Counted from the stretch's first letter, positions 16,580 to 25,165 are shown. The stretch: 35,670 nt of DNA from Flavobacterium hydatis (GCF_000737695.1 NZ_JPRM01000046.1:1-35670), one strand, 5' to 3'. Numbers and translations are program-made. The notes: generated by a model from the sequence alone, not told the origin.

Positions 16580-17395
16580 TTAATATTCTTGTCCTGTATC
16601 ATATACAATTCTTATATATTCAAGTTCTTGCTCAGTATAACGATACAAAATATTGTATTTGTTCGCTTTCTTATCTTCTTCAAATGTAAATTTATGTGGA
16701 TACAAATAGGTAAAATAACCGTTAGATTTAGTAGTCGTAGAACCATCTTCCTCTTTCCAATTCATATCAGTATCCCAATATTTTATTAATGGTAAATCTG
16801 CCTCTTTCCTCAATTTATTAATTTGCGAAATAGTCATCCCTTCTTTTATCTCAATCCCCTCTATATTCAGAGATTTTTTATATGTAGTAAAAGGATATGG
16901 ATAATTCTTAGGAGCTTTGGAACCTGTAGACTGTTCTTCTTTTATTTCTTTAATAGTACCTGTACTTAAAGGATAACCTTCTTCTGTATTTCTCTTTATA
17001 AGGACTTGCAAAGATTCTCTCCCTCTAGCAAATTCTAATTTGCCAGCTTGTCCTACTGGACTATCTAAATTATTAAAAAAAACATAAAGCTCAGGGATTG
17101 TTTTTACTTCATTATCTTCTCCAAATTCGACAACCATAATCCCTAATTTATCCCAAGTATAGGTTCTCTCTACAATATATTTCTTTTCTAATGGAGGTAA
17201 TACTCTGTCATACTTTCCTAGTATTTTTACCCATTCATTTAGTGACTTTCCTAATGGAAGTTCTATGCCTTTGTAACTTACTTTTTGAGTATTAATCGTA
17301 AATTCTGTTTCCATTTTTCTTGATTCTTTTTTTGTCTGACATTGTAAAGCCAAACTTACGTAAAATAGTAAGGCAATTATTTTTAAGGTTTTCAT
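16580..17395 (-). CDS. Lipoprotein, candidate immunity protein (paralogue A)
   Basis: This 271-residue lipoprotein has a signal peptide ending SLALQC (Cys19) and a basic mature start (QTKKESRK). It is clearly homologous to the next gene, and longer by an insertion with a Lys-rich loop. The likely start is the ATG at 17395, whose A is the last base of the effector's TGA stop (TGATG); a TTG at 17398 is also in frame. One-base overlap means translation is coupled to the Het-C-like effector, as in effector-immunity pairs. A periplasmic lipoprotein immunity implies that the toxin acts in the periplasm or on membrane lipids. Function inferred from position. Confidence 0.72.
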   Translation of the reverse strand: MKTLKIIALLFYVSLALQCQTKKESRKMETEFTINTQKVSYKGIELPLGKSLNEWVKILGKYDRVLPPLEKKYIVERTYTWDKLGIMVVEFGEDNEVKTIPELYVFFNNLDSPVGQAGKLEFARGRESLQVLIKRNTEEGYPLSTGTIKEIKEEQSTGSKAPKNYPYPFTTYKKSLNIEGIEIKEGMTISQINKLRKEADLPLIKYWDTDMNWKEEDGSTTTKSNGYFTYLYPHKFTFEEDKKANKYNILYRYTEQELEYIRIVYDTGQEY

Positions 17396-19794
17396 CAATT
17401 GAAATATTTTAAAATTTCTTGTATTTTATCATTGCTTATAGCACGTTCTGTAACTTTTTCGGCATGCTCATATACAGTATCACTTTGAAGACGAAATATG
17501 GCCTTTTCATTGACTTTTGCCCAATCATAAACAATACTGTTTGCCCATTCCGTTCTTGAGTCTTTGGGATGTAATGTATATTTATTAGCTACATATTTTG
17601 CAAGCTCTTTTCCTGAAGGGTCTTTTCTTGTTTTCCATTCTTCCATTATAAGTGTAGCTACATCCATAACGGCTACTTTTGCTAATTCAGAGGCAAGAGG
17701 ATTTAAAGGATGATTAAGTGCATCTTTGGCTATTTGAGTATGTGTTGGGTTCGTTCCATAATTTTTGTTACTATTCAGCGTTTGTTCTTCTTTTATATCT
17801 TCATCTACCGAAGATAGGAATAAATTAAAACCAATATTAGAAAAAGTGGCTAAACTGTCTCCCAAGTAACTCATGCTTCTATCAATAAATCTTCCTATTG
17901 GTCCTAAAAATTGCATTCCTGCCGATTTAATATCAAGTAATTTTAAATAATTATTGTATGTTACTAACCATTCAGATGTTGTCATCCCCATATAAACTGG
18001 GTCGTTTTCTACACCATCTGTTTTTTGTCCTTTGGACAAATCTTCTAGAGTAGTCACTATAAAAGCATCAGTAAAGGTTCTATCTCCCGGTTTTCTTTGT
18101 ACGTAATCTTGTATACCTATAGGAAACATTTTGTCACCAACTTTTGGCAATACACTGGCTAGAGTATCGTCCATCAAAAATTTACCAGTGACAATAGGAA
18201 TAGTCGAGTAATCTTGTCCTTGCATCCCTTCTACCCATGGGTAAACCAATTTCAGGTTTTTAGACAACTCTTTATTGATTTGGTATTGTGGTAAACTCCC
18301 AACCTTTATTAACATTAATTCACAAAAATTAGAATGTGAGAAATAATCTTCTAATACATGAAAAGCTGCTCCCAAGTGTCTAAATCCATCTTTATTTTTA
18401 CCATACTCTACAGCAAGTTTTATTTGATCCCACATATACCCATCAGACGAAGGTCTCTCTGGAATACCGTGTTTATGGATATAATTTTTGATATTAAACT
18501 CTGGGTCTACATCGATAGATTGGGCTGTTTCGCCTGCATAGAGTTTTACGGGTTTAGTTAATCCCTTGGAATACTCATAATTAAATGATATACTTAAACT
18601 GCTAAAATCGTTTAACCCTTTTGGATTATCAATATGTTCTTCAGGTCTATAAAGTCCCAATATATCCTTAGTTAATGGACCATATTGTTTTCTGAACAAA
18701 TCGAGATACCTTTTATGATCTGCGAATTTATTCTCACCAAATACAAATTCTTTGGCAGCTAATAATTCTAATAGTTTAACCCAAGTATCATGCGAAAACT
18801 TATTGGGATTACTTTTTAATAAATCAGTAAGATGTTTTGATTTAGACTGTTTTATTTTGTCGATATCAGGTTTCTCTAATCTTATGGTGGTTTCTAAAAT
18901 AACCTGAGAATAATCTCGTAACCAATTGCCATAATAAATTTGGTTCATTTCTTCTTTTGAAAAAAGACCTTTCAATGCTTCTCTTTCAATGCCACCATGC
19001 ATACCAGCCTCAAATCCTGCCCCAAAACCATCTTCATCTTCTTTAGGGTTAGCATCATACTGCTGGTCTTCTGCAACATATTCTTTAATCTGTTTATGGA
19101 TGGCTGAAAAATCTATAACTAAATCCCCCGTATAATTGGGTGTCTCTGTTTTAGCATAATTTAGAATTGTTTCATTAAAAATATCAAAATTAAATAAAGC
19201 ATAAGCAAACTTTGCTCCTTCATCAATATTATCAGTATCTTCTTTTCCATTAGTTGCCAACTCAGTACGAAGAATATTGTCTATATGATGCCCATATTCT
19301 TCAACCAATGCAGCCAAAAGTTCTGTTCTCTTATCATTGTCTTTTATTGCCAGTTCCAAAGTATATTCCCAAATCAATATTTTTTTTTTGCTATTACTAT
19401 AATTAGCAATTCTTCCTCTTACAGGAAACTTAGTAACCATAATCTCTGGCGAAACTATCGACTTATCACTAAGTCCTCTGTATAATTTACTTAATGCACT
19501 GGCTTCAATTTCTTCACCAAAAACTCCAACCATAAAAAACATAAAAGGCAATTCGTCTAATTGTCTTGCCAAAGCTGAAAGTTGCTCATGTGCGTAAGTA
19601 CTTTCAAGTTTATATTTACTTTCGACGATTTCTTGTTTAGGAGGATTTTTCGGCTCTCCATAACTAATTCCTACATCGCTTGTTTCTGTAATTGCTTTAC
19701 CTGAATTATATACAATATTACCATCAGAGTAGATATTATGGTCTCCAACAGTAGTTTTTGTTATTGTACCTCCAACAATTCTTATTCTGCTCAT
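17395..19794 (-). CDS. T6SS effector with shared N-terminal module and Het-C-like domain
   Basis: This 799-residue protein has no signal peptide. Residues 1-49 are almost identical to the metalloprotease effector (48 of 49). A glutamate/histidine motif EEYGHHID is at 165-172. Landmarks of the Het-C family follow: YYGNWLRDYSQ (287-297), HLGAAFHVLEDYFSHSNFCEL (473-493) and THTQIAKDALNHPLN (684-698). Het-C is known from fungal heterokaryon incompatibility, and bacterial homologues exist. The His/Asp-rich helical core is similar to zinc-dependent phospholipase C and S1/P1 nucleases, so metal-dependent hydrolysis, perhaps of lipids, is my inference. It lies in the vgrG island and is translation-coupled to a lipoprotein gene. 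It is probably an antibacterial toxin delivered by the T6SS. Confidence 0.8.
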   Translation of the reverse strand: MSRIRIVGGTITKTTVGDHNIYSDGNIVYNSGKAITETSDVGISYGEPKNPPKQEIVESKYKLESTYAHEQLSALARQLDELPFMFFMVGVFGEEIEASALSKLYRGLSDKSIVSPEIMVTKFPVRGRIANYSNSKKKILIWEYTLELAIKDNDKRTELLAALVEEYGHHIDNILRTELATNGKEDTDNIDEGAKFAYALFNFDIFNETILNYAKTETPNYTGDLVIDFSAIHKQIKEYVAEDQQYDANPKEDEDGFGAGFEAGMHGGIEREALKGLFSKEEMNQIYYGNWLRDYSQVILETTIRLEKPDIDKIKQSKSKHLTDLLKSNPNKFSHDTWVKLLELLAAKEFVFGENKFADHKRYLDLFRKQYGPLTKDILGLYRPEEHIDNPKGLNDFSSLSISFNYEYSKGLTKPVKLYAGETAQSIDVDPEFNIKNYIHKHGIPERPSSDGYMWDQIKLAVEYGKNKDGFRHLGAAFHVLEDYFSHSNFCELMLIKVGSLPQYQINKELSKNLKLVYPWVEGMQGQDYSTIPIVTGKFLMDDTLASVLPKVGDKMFPIGIQDYVQRKPGDRTFTDAFIVTTLEDLSKGQKTDGVENDPVYMGMTTSEWLVTYNNYLKLLDIKSAGMQFLGPIGRFIDRSMSYLGDSLATFSNIGFNLFLSSVDEDIKEEQTLNSNKNYGTNPTHTQIAKDALNHPLNPLASELAKVAVMDVATLIMEEWKTRKDPSGKELAKYVANKYTLHPKDSRTEWANSIVYDWAKVNEKAIFRLQSDTVYEHAEKVTERAISNDKIQEILKYFN
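19648..19794 (-). repeat. Shared effector N-terminal module, copy 1
   Basis: These first 49 codons of the Het-C-like effector match those of the metallopeptidase effector (22233-22379) with about 14 base differences in 147. Nearly all are synonymous, and the only amino-acid change is Asp24 to Glu. The module is beta-rich with Gly turns (GGTITKTTVGDHNIYS). Downstream of it the two proteins are unrelated. Confidence 0.9.
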
Positions 19795-19880
19795 AGCTTA
19801 ATGAATTTTAGGTTTTAAACTAATTGTAATTCCTCTTCTTTTTTATTCGCTTCTCAACTATATTTATTATGAAATAAACT

Positions 19881-20168
19881 TTATTCATATTTAGAAAAGA
19901 ACATTATTGAATACGTAATAATTAAAAATAATATCGTCAGTACAGATAATCCAATTGAAACAACCCACCAATTTATTTTACTTGCGGGTTTAAAAAAGAA
20001 AAAATAGGCTATAAATAAAACTACTGTATTAAAAGCTGCTAAAAAATTCAATTCGATAAAAGCAGCAGGTATATGGCTATTATCATTTTTGTAAGTTAAA
20101 TACAAGTGTATAAAGCCTAACAATTGTATGAAAATAACAACAGCCGGAATAATTTTAGTTTTGTTCAT
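19881..20168 (-). CDS. Small three-helix membrane protein in the effector island
   Basis: This 95-residue protein has three hydrophobic helices (about 5-24, 37-58 and 66-90) separated by a charged loop (TYKNDNSH) and a Lys-rich turn. No family is recognised. It stands between the metallopeptidase effector's lipoprotein partner and the Het-C-like effector, with gaps of 157 and 86 bases, all on one strand. It could be an additional immunity protein in the inner membrane, or the remains of a former effector cassette. No evidence decides between these. Confidence 0.6.
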   Translation of the reverse strand: MNKTKIIPAVVIFIQLLGFIHLYLTYKNDNSHIPAAFIELNFLAAFNTVVLFIAYFFFFKPASKINWWVVSIGLSVLTILFLIITYSIMFFSKYE

Positions 20169-20325
20169 ATATTAAAAGTCTATTTAATATTTCATTAATT
20201 CAATCATTATGGACTCCTTTTCTTTCATAAATGGAACCAAATTTTTATCAGATAATTAAGTATTAAACTTACTTTTAATCCGATAATGAAAATTAGACTT
20301 TCAAGAATAAAAACTTAATTATAAT

Positions 20326-21120
20326 TTATGGTCTTGTCTCTTTTATATAGTCTCTTTTGATTATTTTACCAGAGTTTGAATCTACACTATACTCAATTCT
20401 ACCAAAGGGATAAATATCTTTAACCACCTCCCATATCTTTTCATCATCACTTAATGTTAAAAACGTATTTTTAATATCTTCTCTATCTTCAGGATTGAGT
20501 ATCCTTTGCTTTTTTAGAGCTTTAGAAATGATATCTGGTGAAATTTCATCTTCTCCTTGTGGTAAATCAAAAATAGCTTTAAAAAGATTTTTATCCTCTT
20601 TGCTAAGCTTTATAAATAAAGGCTCTTTCTTTAAAATTTCAAATAAATCAAGTGGTTTTACCTTTATATTTTCATATTTAACGGCCTCATCTACTTCTTT
20701 AATTAATAAACCTGTGTTATCATAATACTTAGAGGTTCCAAATTTAACGATATCAGATCCTAACTGTAATCCAATATATCTTTGGGTTTCAGATTCCAAG
20801 AATCCATTTTTATGATAACTTTTATATGTTTCTATTAATTCTGGAACAGGTGGTAGAATTATTACTGTTGCAGATTTATCTTGTGCTTGCGAACTTTCAA
20901 CCACATTTCCATTTGTTAAAACCTCAACATGATTATAAAGATCAAACTCACCTAATTTTCTTTTCTCTTCAACAATTCGGTTATATTTAACAATATCAAA
21001 CTTATCAGTTGTCATAATTTTCTCTTTAGGATAATAAACTCCTTTTTCTGTTTGTCCACCACAAGACATTAAATTAAATGCAATAATGCATAGGTATATT
21101 ATACTTTTTACTTTTTTCAT
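20326..21120 (-). CDS. Lipoprotein, candidate immunity protein of the metallopeptidase effector
   Basis: This 264-residue protein has a signal peptide and lipobox NLMSC (Cys20), followed by GGQTEKG with no acidic export cluster, so it should sit in the periplasm. A central piece (YKSYHKNGFLESETQRYIG, about 99-117) looks like an antitoxin-type repeat of the MORN or YwqK kind. The C-terminal half is helical and charged. Its ATG overlaps the TGA of the metallopeptidase effector by four bases (ATGA), the classic coupling of an effector with its immunity gene. It is not similar to the two lipoproteins behind the Het-C-like effector. Function inferred from position. Confidence 0.7.
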   Translation of the reverse strand: MKKVKSIIYLCIIAFNLMSCGGQTEKGVYYPKEKIMTTDKFDIVKYNRIVEEKRKLGEFDLYNHVEVLTNGNVVESSQAQDKSATVIILPPVPELIETYKSYHKNGFLESETQRYIGLQLGSDIVKFGTSKYYDNTGLLIKEVDEAVKYENIKVKPLDLFEILKKEPLFIKLSKEDKNLFKAIFDLPQGEDEISPDIISKALKKQRILNPEDREDIKNTFLTLSDDEKIWEVVKDIYPFGRIEYSVDSNSGKIIKRDYIKETRP

Positions 21121-22379
21121 CTTATGCCGGAATTAAGAATTTTCCATTGCCATCTATTTGTTGAAAAACGTGCTTTACCAATTTGATGGGTATAATCCAT
21201 AATATTATCTGTATTACAGAACTTATAAGTAAACAAACCATCATTATCAAAAGTATGATATAATCCCATTGCATGCATTAACTCATGAGGAGCCGTAGAA
21301 TCATTTCTGTTTTGATATACAACTGCTACTCTGGAGTTACCTCCTACATTTTCGGCTATACCATTTAGTTTACCATTAGGAAGCATATACAGCCTATAAC
21401 AATCTTTATAAATTTCATTTTCCTTCTTTTCAAAAAACACATCATCAAGTGTTTTATGAATCGATTTCATATTAGAAGTGTCCATTAATTTGTTTCCTTT
21501 TTTATCTTTTGCTGTAAAAAACAAATCATACCACCAACCTCCTACTTTTATTTCGCTCATGCTCTTTATATCACCTTTGATATAAGATTGATTTAAAGCA
21601 TTACTAAGGATTTGAACTTCATTTCCTTTAACACTTCCTTTTATACCATTATAATTAACAGGGATAAAAAGAATTTTAATTTCTTTTATATTATTGTTAG
21701 GCAAAATAAATATTTCGCCCACTTTTTCTAAATATTTTTTCTTTGTAGCTATTATTCGAATACTTTGTTTTTTATCAAATTGTTTTAAACATTTAATTTT
21801 CAAAGCTTTTTCATCATAATGCTTCCCTTTTGTCGAAGTTAATTTTTTTAATATGGTGAGCTCAAAAACAGCTGTATCATATACATAATGTAATTTTTCA
21901 GGTTCTTCTTCAACTTCTGTTATTACATCAAAAAATGCTGTTTGCCCAGCCATAAGAGTAACATTGGGAATATAATATTTTCCTCTATAACAATTAAAAA
22001 AACTATATTGATTTAAGTGATTTAGATAAGCTTTATTGTCAGGAGTAAAAACAGCTTTAGGTTCTGATCCATAAATTGCACCATACTTACCTATAATCCC
22101 ATTGTAAGGGACATCAACAGCCATTTTACTGTCTCTTTTTCTTGGCCAATCTATACCAAACTCACCTTTCCAATCCTTGCAAGGTCTATATTCAACTAAA
22201 CATTTTGCAATTCTTTCAGGAGGCGGAGCGTCTTTGGGTTCTCCATAACTTATACCTACATCGCTTGTTTCTGTAATTGCCTTACCTGAATTATAAACAA
22301 TATTCCCTTCGGAATATATATTATGATCTCCTACAGTAGTTTTTGTTATTGTACCTCCTACAATTCTTATTCTGCTCAT
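21117..22379 (-). CDS. T6SS effector with shared N-terminal module and metzincin peptidase domain
   Basis: This 420-residue protein has no signal peptide. Residues 1-49 are the shared effector module. A middle region (about 58-245) begins with EYRPCKDWKGEFGIDWPR (63-80), a pattern I recall from other Bacteroidetes effector-like proteins. The C-terminal domain holds the complete metzincin zinc site HELMHAMGLYH (365-375) and a Met-turn NIMDY (392-396), so a zinc endopeptidase is predicted, with Glu366 as the general base. It starts three bases after the vgrG stop and overlaps a lipoprotein gene by four bases. These data suggest a peptidase toxin delivered by this VgrG; the target is unknown. 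Confidence 0.85.
   Translation of the reverse strand: MSRIRIVGGTITKTTVGDHNIYSEGNIVYNSGKAITETSDVGISYGEPKDAPPPERIAKCLVEYRPCKDWKGEFGIDWPRKRDSKMAVDVPYNGIIGKYGAIYGSEPKAVFTPDNKAYLNHLNQYSFFNCYRGKYYIPNVTLMAGQTAFFDVITEVEEEPEKLHYVYDTAVFELTILKKLTSTKGKHYDEKALKIKCLKQFDKKQSIRIIATKKKYLEKVGEIFILPNNNIKEIKILFIPVNYNGIKGSVKGNEVQILSNALNQSYIKGDIKSMSEIKVGGWWYDLFFTAKDKKGNKLMDTSNMKSIHKTLDDVFFEKKENEIYKDCYRLYMLPNGKLNGIAENVGGNSRVAVVYQNRNDSTAPHELMHAMGLYHTFDNDGLFTYKFCNTDNIMDYTHQIGKARFSTNRWQWKILNSGIR
22233..22379 (-). repeat. Shared effector N-terminal module, copy 2
   Basis: This is the second copy of the 49-codon module (see 19648-19794), joined here to a metzincin peptidase. The two copies are about 90% identical in bases by hand alignment, whereas the flanking sequence is not similar. 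Confidence 0.9.
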
Positions 22380-22382
22380 CTA

Positions 22383-24191
22383 TTAATGAGATTTAGATTT
22401 TTCGGCGCTATTATTCTGCATTTCTTTTTTAGAATGCTTGTTTATACCACCTTCACTACTTGTATCAATTCCTTTTACAGCTATTTCTTGTCTTTCTTTC
22501 TCGGTATGAGACTCTAAATTACCTTGAATATTTTCCATAAAGTTCCCCGTTACATTTAGCATATTATCTCCACCTACGCTAGTATTTAGCATCATTGCTA
22601 CCATTGTAGTTTTATCTGCTCCTGCGCTTTCCATAATACTCATTCCTGCTGTACTGGTAATATTTTCAGAAGCATTCATAATAATATTAGTAGCATTCAT
22701 AGTTATTGTACTTGGTGCATTAATATTTATATTGCCTCCTACAGTATCAAGCTCTATTTCGTTGCCAATTTTATCTGTAATAATAATACTCTCGTCTTCT
22801 GTAAATTTTATGATATGTCCGCTACGGGTATGAATGGCTTTTATATTATTCTGACCATCTGCATAGCCGCTTTTATCTTGTCCGTTGTATTGTGCTCCTA
22901 TAACGTAAGGATTCTGAGCATTGTTTCCCTCAAAACCTATCATTACTTCTTCACCTATTTCGGGAATAAAATAAAATCCTTTTCCTGCTCCCGAATGAGG
23001 TTGCACCATACGTATCCATTGGCTCACAACATTACCGCTTACTCCATAAAACTGAACTTTTACTCGTCCTAATCCTTCTGGATCACTATTATCTTTTACC
23101 TGTGCTGGCTGAGTCTCTGCTTTAGCAAAAATATGTACGTTAGTATAATGTGGTGCAGCAACATCAGCTGGGATAGCCTTAAACTCACAAGAATAGTTTC
23201 CGTGTACTTGAGAATGATGTATTGCTTCAATAACAATTAGTTCATGCTCTACAGTTTGATTTACTATTGTAAATACTTGCCCTAGTCCTAAAGGAAAATA
23301 AGAAATTCCGCTATAATACACACTATTGGCATCACTACCTCCTGTTTGCAATGTAACCATTTCATCTATTTCTTCTTTATTCTGAGCATTCGTTGTATAG
23401 GCGCTAATACTTAGGTCAGATTGTGTAACAGTTCCCTGATTATACCCTACAATAGAAGAAAAGCTATCTTTACTACCCGCAGAAGTTCTTGCAGCTGCAT
23501 TACGTATTGTAGCCGCACCCTCATAATCATAACCAGTTAAGGAAATTTTGTGCGACACCATATTGGTTTGTATCTTAAAACTATGTAACGAAGCTCCGTT
23601 AATGAGTTTTATTTTACTTGTTTTTGTTTGTCCGAATTGCATACGCATTCCATCAAAATAAAACCATTGCCCATAACGTGTTGCCAATCTTTTAAGAAAT
23701 TCAAAACTGGTTTCGTTATACTGTGCCATGTATTTTAATTCCTTAAGATAAGTTGATCTTATAGAATCTCTTTGATAAAACTCACCTGGCCCTTCGGCTA
23801 AAATACTAAGTACGATATCATCCATTCCGCGTTCCAGATATGTTCGTGATTTTTTCATATCATCAAGAACAATACTATGACTCACACCTGTTACGTGTAA
23901 ACCTACTGGACTCCCATGAAGATCTACAGAAGAAAGCTCGGTAATAATACCTTTACTCATCAATCTTATTCCCGTGAGACTTTTAAAAGTAAAAATAACT
24001 TCGTCACCTAAGTAACTTCTTAAAGCTTTAGCTTGGTCTGCTGGTTTTATTATTGCTTTACCTGTATATTGCCAAATAAACGAAAAATGATGATGATCGG
24101 CCATATTTTGCGATAGCTTTAAATCATAATAAACAACATTTTGGGTAAAACTTCCTATAGATATATGAACTTGTTCTGAAAAGTGTGCCAT
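22383..24191 (-). CDS. tssI: T6SS spike protein VgrG (TssI)
   Basis: VgrG (602 residues) forms the trimeric tip of the T6SS needle. The gp27-like head contains the typical QYNETSFEFLKRLATRYGQW (157-176, plus the following FYFDG). The gp5-like OB fold (about 350-440) includes GRVKVQF and QWIRMVQPHSG. The C-terminal beta-helix (about 470-560) is made of NI/MNA-type repeats and ends with a charged 40-residue tail. There is no fused toxin domain. The effector gene starts three bases after its stop, which suggests that this VgrG carries the encoded effectors. No PAAR gene is recognised nearby, so the effector N-terminal module might itself cap or bind the spike. Confidence 0.93.
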   Translation of the reverse strand: MAHFSEQVHISIGSFTQNVVYYDLKLSQNMADHHHFSFIWQYTGKAIIKPADQAKALRSYLGDEVIFTFKSLTGIRLMSKGIITELSSVDLHGSPVGLHVTGVSHSIVLDDMKKSRTYLERGMDDIVLSILAEGPGEFYQRDSIRSTYLKELKYMAQYNETSFEFLKRLATRYGQWFYFDGMRMQFGQTKTSKIKLINGASLHSFKIQTNMVSHKISLTGYDYEGAATIRNAAARTSAGSKDSFSSIVGYNQGTVTQSDLSISAYTTNAQNKEEIDEMVTLQTGGSDANSVYYSGISYFPLGLGQVFTIVNQTVEHELIVIEAIHHSQVHGNYSCEFKAIPADVAAPHYTNVHIFAKAETQPAQVKDNSDPEGLGRVKVQFYGVSGNVVSQWIRMVQPHSGAGKGFYFIPEIGEEVMIGFEGNNAQNPYVIGAQYNGQDKSGYADGQNNIKAIHTRSGHIIKFTEDESIIITDKIGNEIELDTVGGNININAPSTITMNATNIIMNASENITSTAGMSIMESAGADKTTMVAMMLNTSVGGDNMLNVTGNFMENIQGNLESHTEKERQEIAVKGIDTSSEGGINKHSKKEMQNNSAEKSKSH

Positions 24192-24226
24192 AATAATACG
24201 TCCTTGTTTTTAATTAGCCTTTACAA

Positions 24227-24622
24227 TTAATCTAAAGCAATCCAGTTATTTGAAAATTTAGCATCTCCAAATGTCAATTCCTTAGCTACTAACTCCATCG
24301 TTATTTTCATTGGCACTTCAGTAGTACTTGTAAATTGCTCATCATAACCAATACAAAATGCTTTTACAAACGTAAGTTCTTTCATTTTGCTCAAAGCATC
24401 TCTTCTATAAAAAACAATTTTTCCATCTTTAGTTAAATCACTATTTAACATCCATGCTAAAAAATGACTATTCTGACTTGCCTCGATAATCATTCTTATA
24501 ATTCCACCTTTGGCTTCGCCGGTAGGTTTACTCGTAGTATCGATTTTTTGTTTAAAACTAATATTAAATTCCAGGACATTATATTCTTCCCCGTCTATAT
24601 GTAATTTGGATAAAAAACTCAT
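24227..24622 (-). CDS. tssD: T6SS tube protein Hcp/TssD, second copy
   Basis: This 131-residue Hcp-type protein has the subtype iii start MSFLSKLHIDGEEYNVLEF. It aligns with the copy upstream along its full length, but with moderate identity: the shared pattern runs through KDG.I.F.RRD, KELTF..A and a C-terminal N.W. Hcp forms the hexameric tube expelled from the sheath and can chaperone small effectors in its lumen. It lies between vgrG and the main hcp gene, behind a terminator that may keep its expression lower. A variant Hcp next to vgrG could be a specialised carrier for the island's effectors. Confidence 0.88.
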   Translation of the reverse strand: MSFLSKLHIDGEEYNVLEFNISFKQKIDTTSKPTGEAKGGIIRMIIEASQNSHFLAWMLNSDLTKDGKIVFYRRDALSKMKELTFVKAFCIGYDEQFTSTTEVPMKITMELVAKELTFGDAKFSNNWIALD

Positions 24623-24708
24623 TTGTAGATTTTTAGATTGTTAAAAAGTAGCGTTATAAAGTTTAAACATCTACTTAAAAAAGATTTAGATGATTACAAT
24701 AAAACAAA

Positions 24709-24737
24709 AAAGGAAGTCCAATAAATGGACTTCCTTT
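24709..24737 (-). terminator. Intrinsic terminator between the two hcp genes
   Basis: AAAGGAAGTCC (24709-24719) and GGACTTCCTTT (24727-24737) form a perfect 11-bp stem with a 7-base loop. On the minus strand it is followed by TTTTTTG. It lies 42 bases behind the first hcp gene and should attenuate read-through to the second hcp, vgrG and the effectors. Confidence 0.85.
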
Positions 24738-24778
24738 AATAGTTTCAAGCTTGATAAAGTTTGATAAAGTCCAAAGGA

Positions 24779-25165
24779 TTATACCCAAGCATTATCAAAT
24801 TCTCCTCCGCCCATCGAAATTCTACGAGCTGAAATCATAAAAGTTTCCGTTAACGGAGTAGCACTGTTATGATCAAAATTCTCTTTGTACTTAACCATGT
24901 AAGCTTCTGTGAACTTCAACTCTTTTAAAGTAGCATTCGAATCACGTTTGATGAATTTTACTGACCCATCTTTTCTTTCGAAATTGTTAGTCATCCATTC
25001 GAACAATTCTGTGCTACCAGTTGATTCTACTTCGATCATGATTCTACCACCACGTGTTACTGTAGATGGACGCCCAGAAGCATCAGTTTCTTGAGCTAAA
25101 TCATAACTTACATTTAATACTTTGTAGTCCTTTCCGGCTACTGACAACGATGTTAAAAACGACAT
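24779..25165 (-). CDS. tssD: T6SS tube protein Hcp/TssD, main copy
   Basis: This 128-residue Hcp of the Bacteroidetes type starts with MSFLTSLSVAGKDYKVLNVSY. The fold is a small beta-barrel; stacked hexamers form the inner tube. A long AT-rich leader with a -7-like box upstream and a terminator directly downstream point to a separate, strongly expressed monocistronic transcript, in keeping with the large need for tube subunits. Its base composition is visibly less AT-biased than its neighbours, with codon choices (GAA, GTT, ACT, GGT) typical of a highly expressed gene. Confidence 0.92.
   Translation of the reverse strand: MSFLTSLSVAGKDYKVLNVSYDLAQETDASGRPSTVTRGGRIMIEVESTGSTELFEWMTNNFERKDGSVKFIKRDSNATLKELKFTEAYMVKYKENFDHNSATPLTETFMISARRISMGGGEFDNAWV

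Noticed and set aside
22815..23072. Plus-strand frame inside vgrG with a hydrophobic start
   Set aside because: Lies entirely inside the well-supported vgrG gene, without its own promoter or partner.
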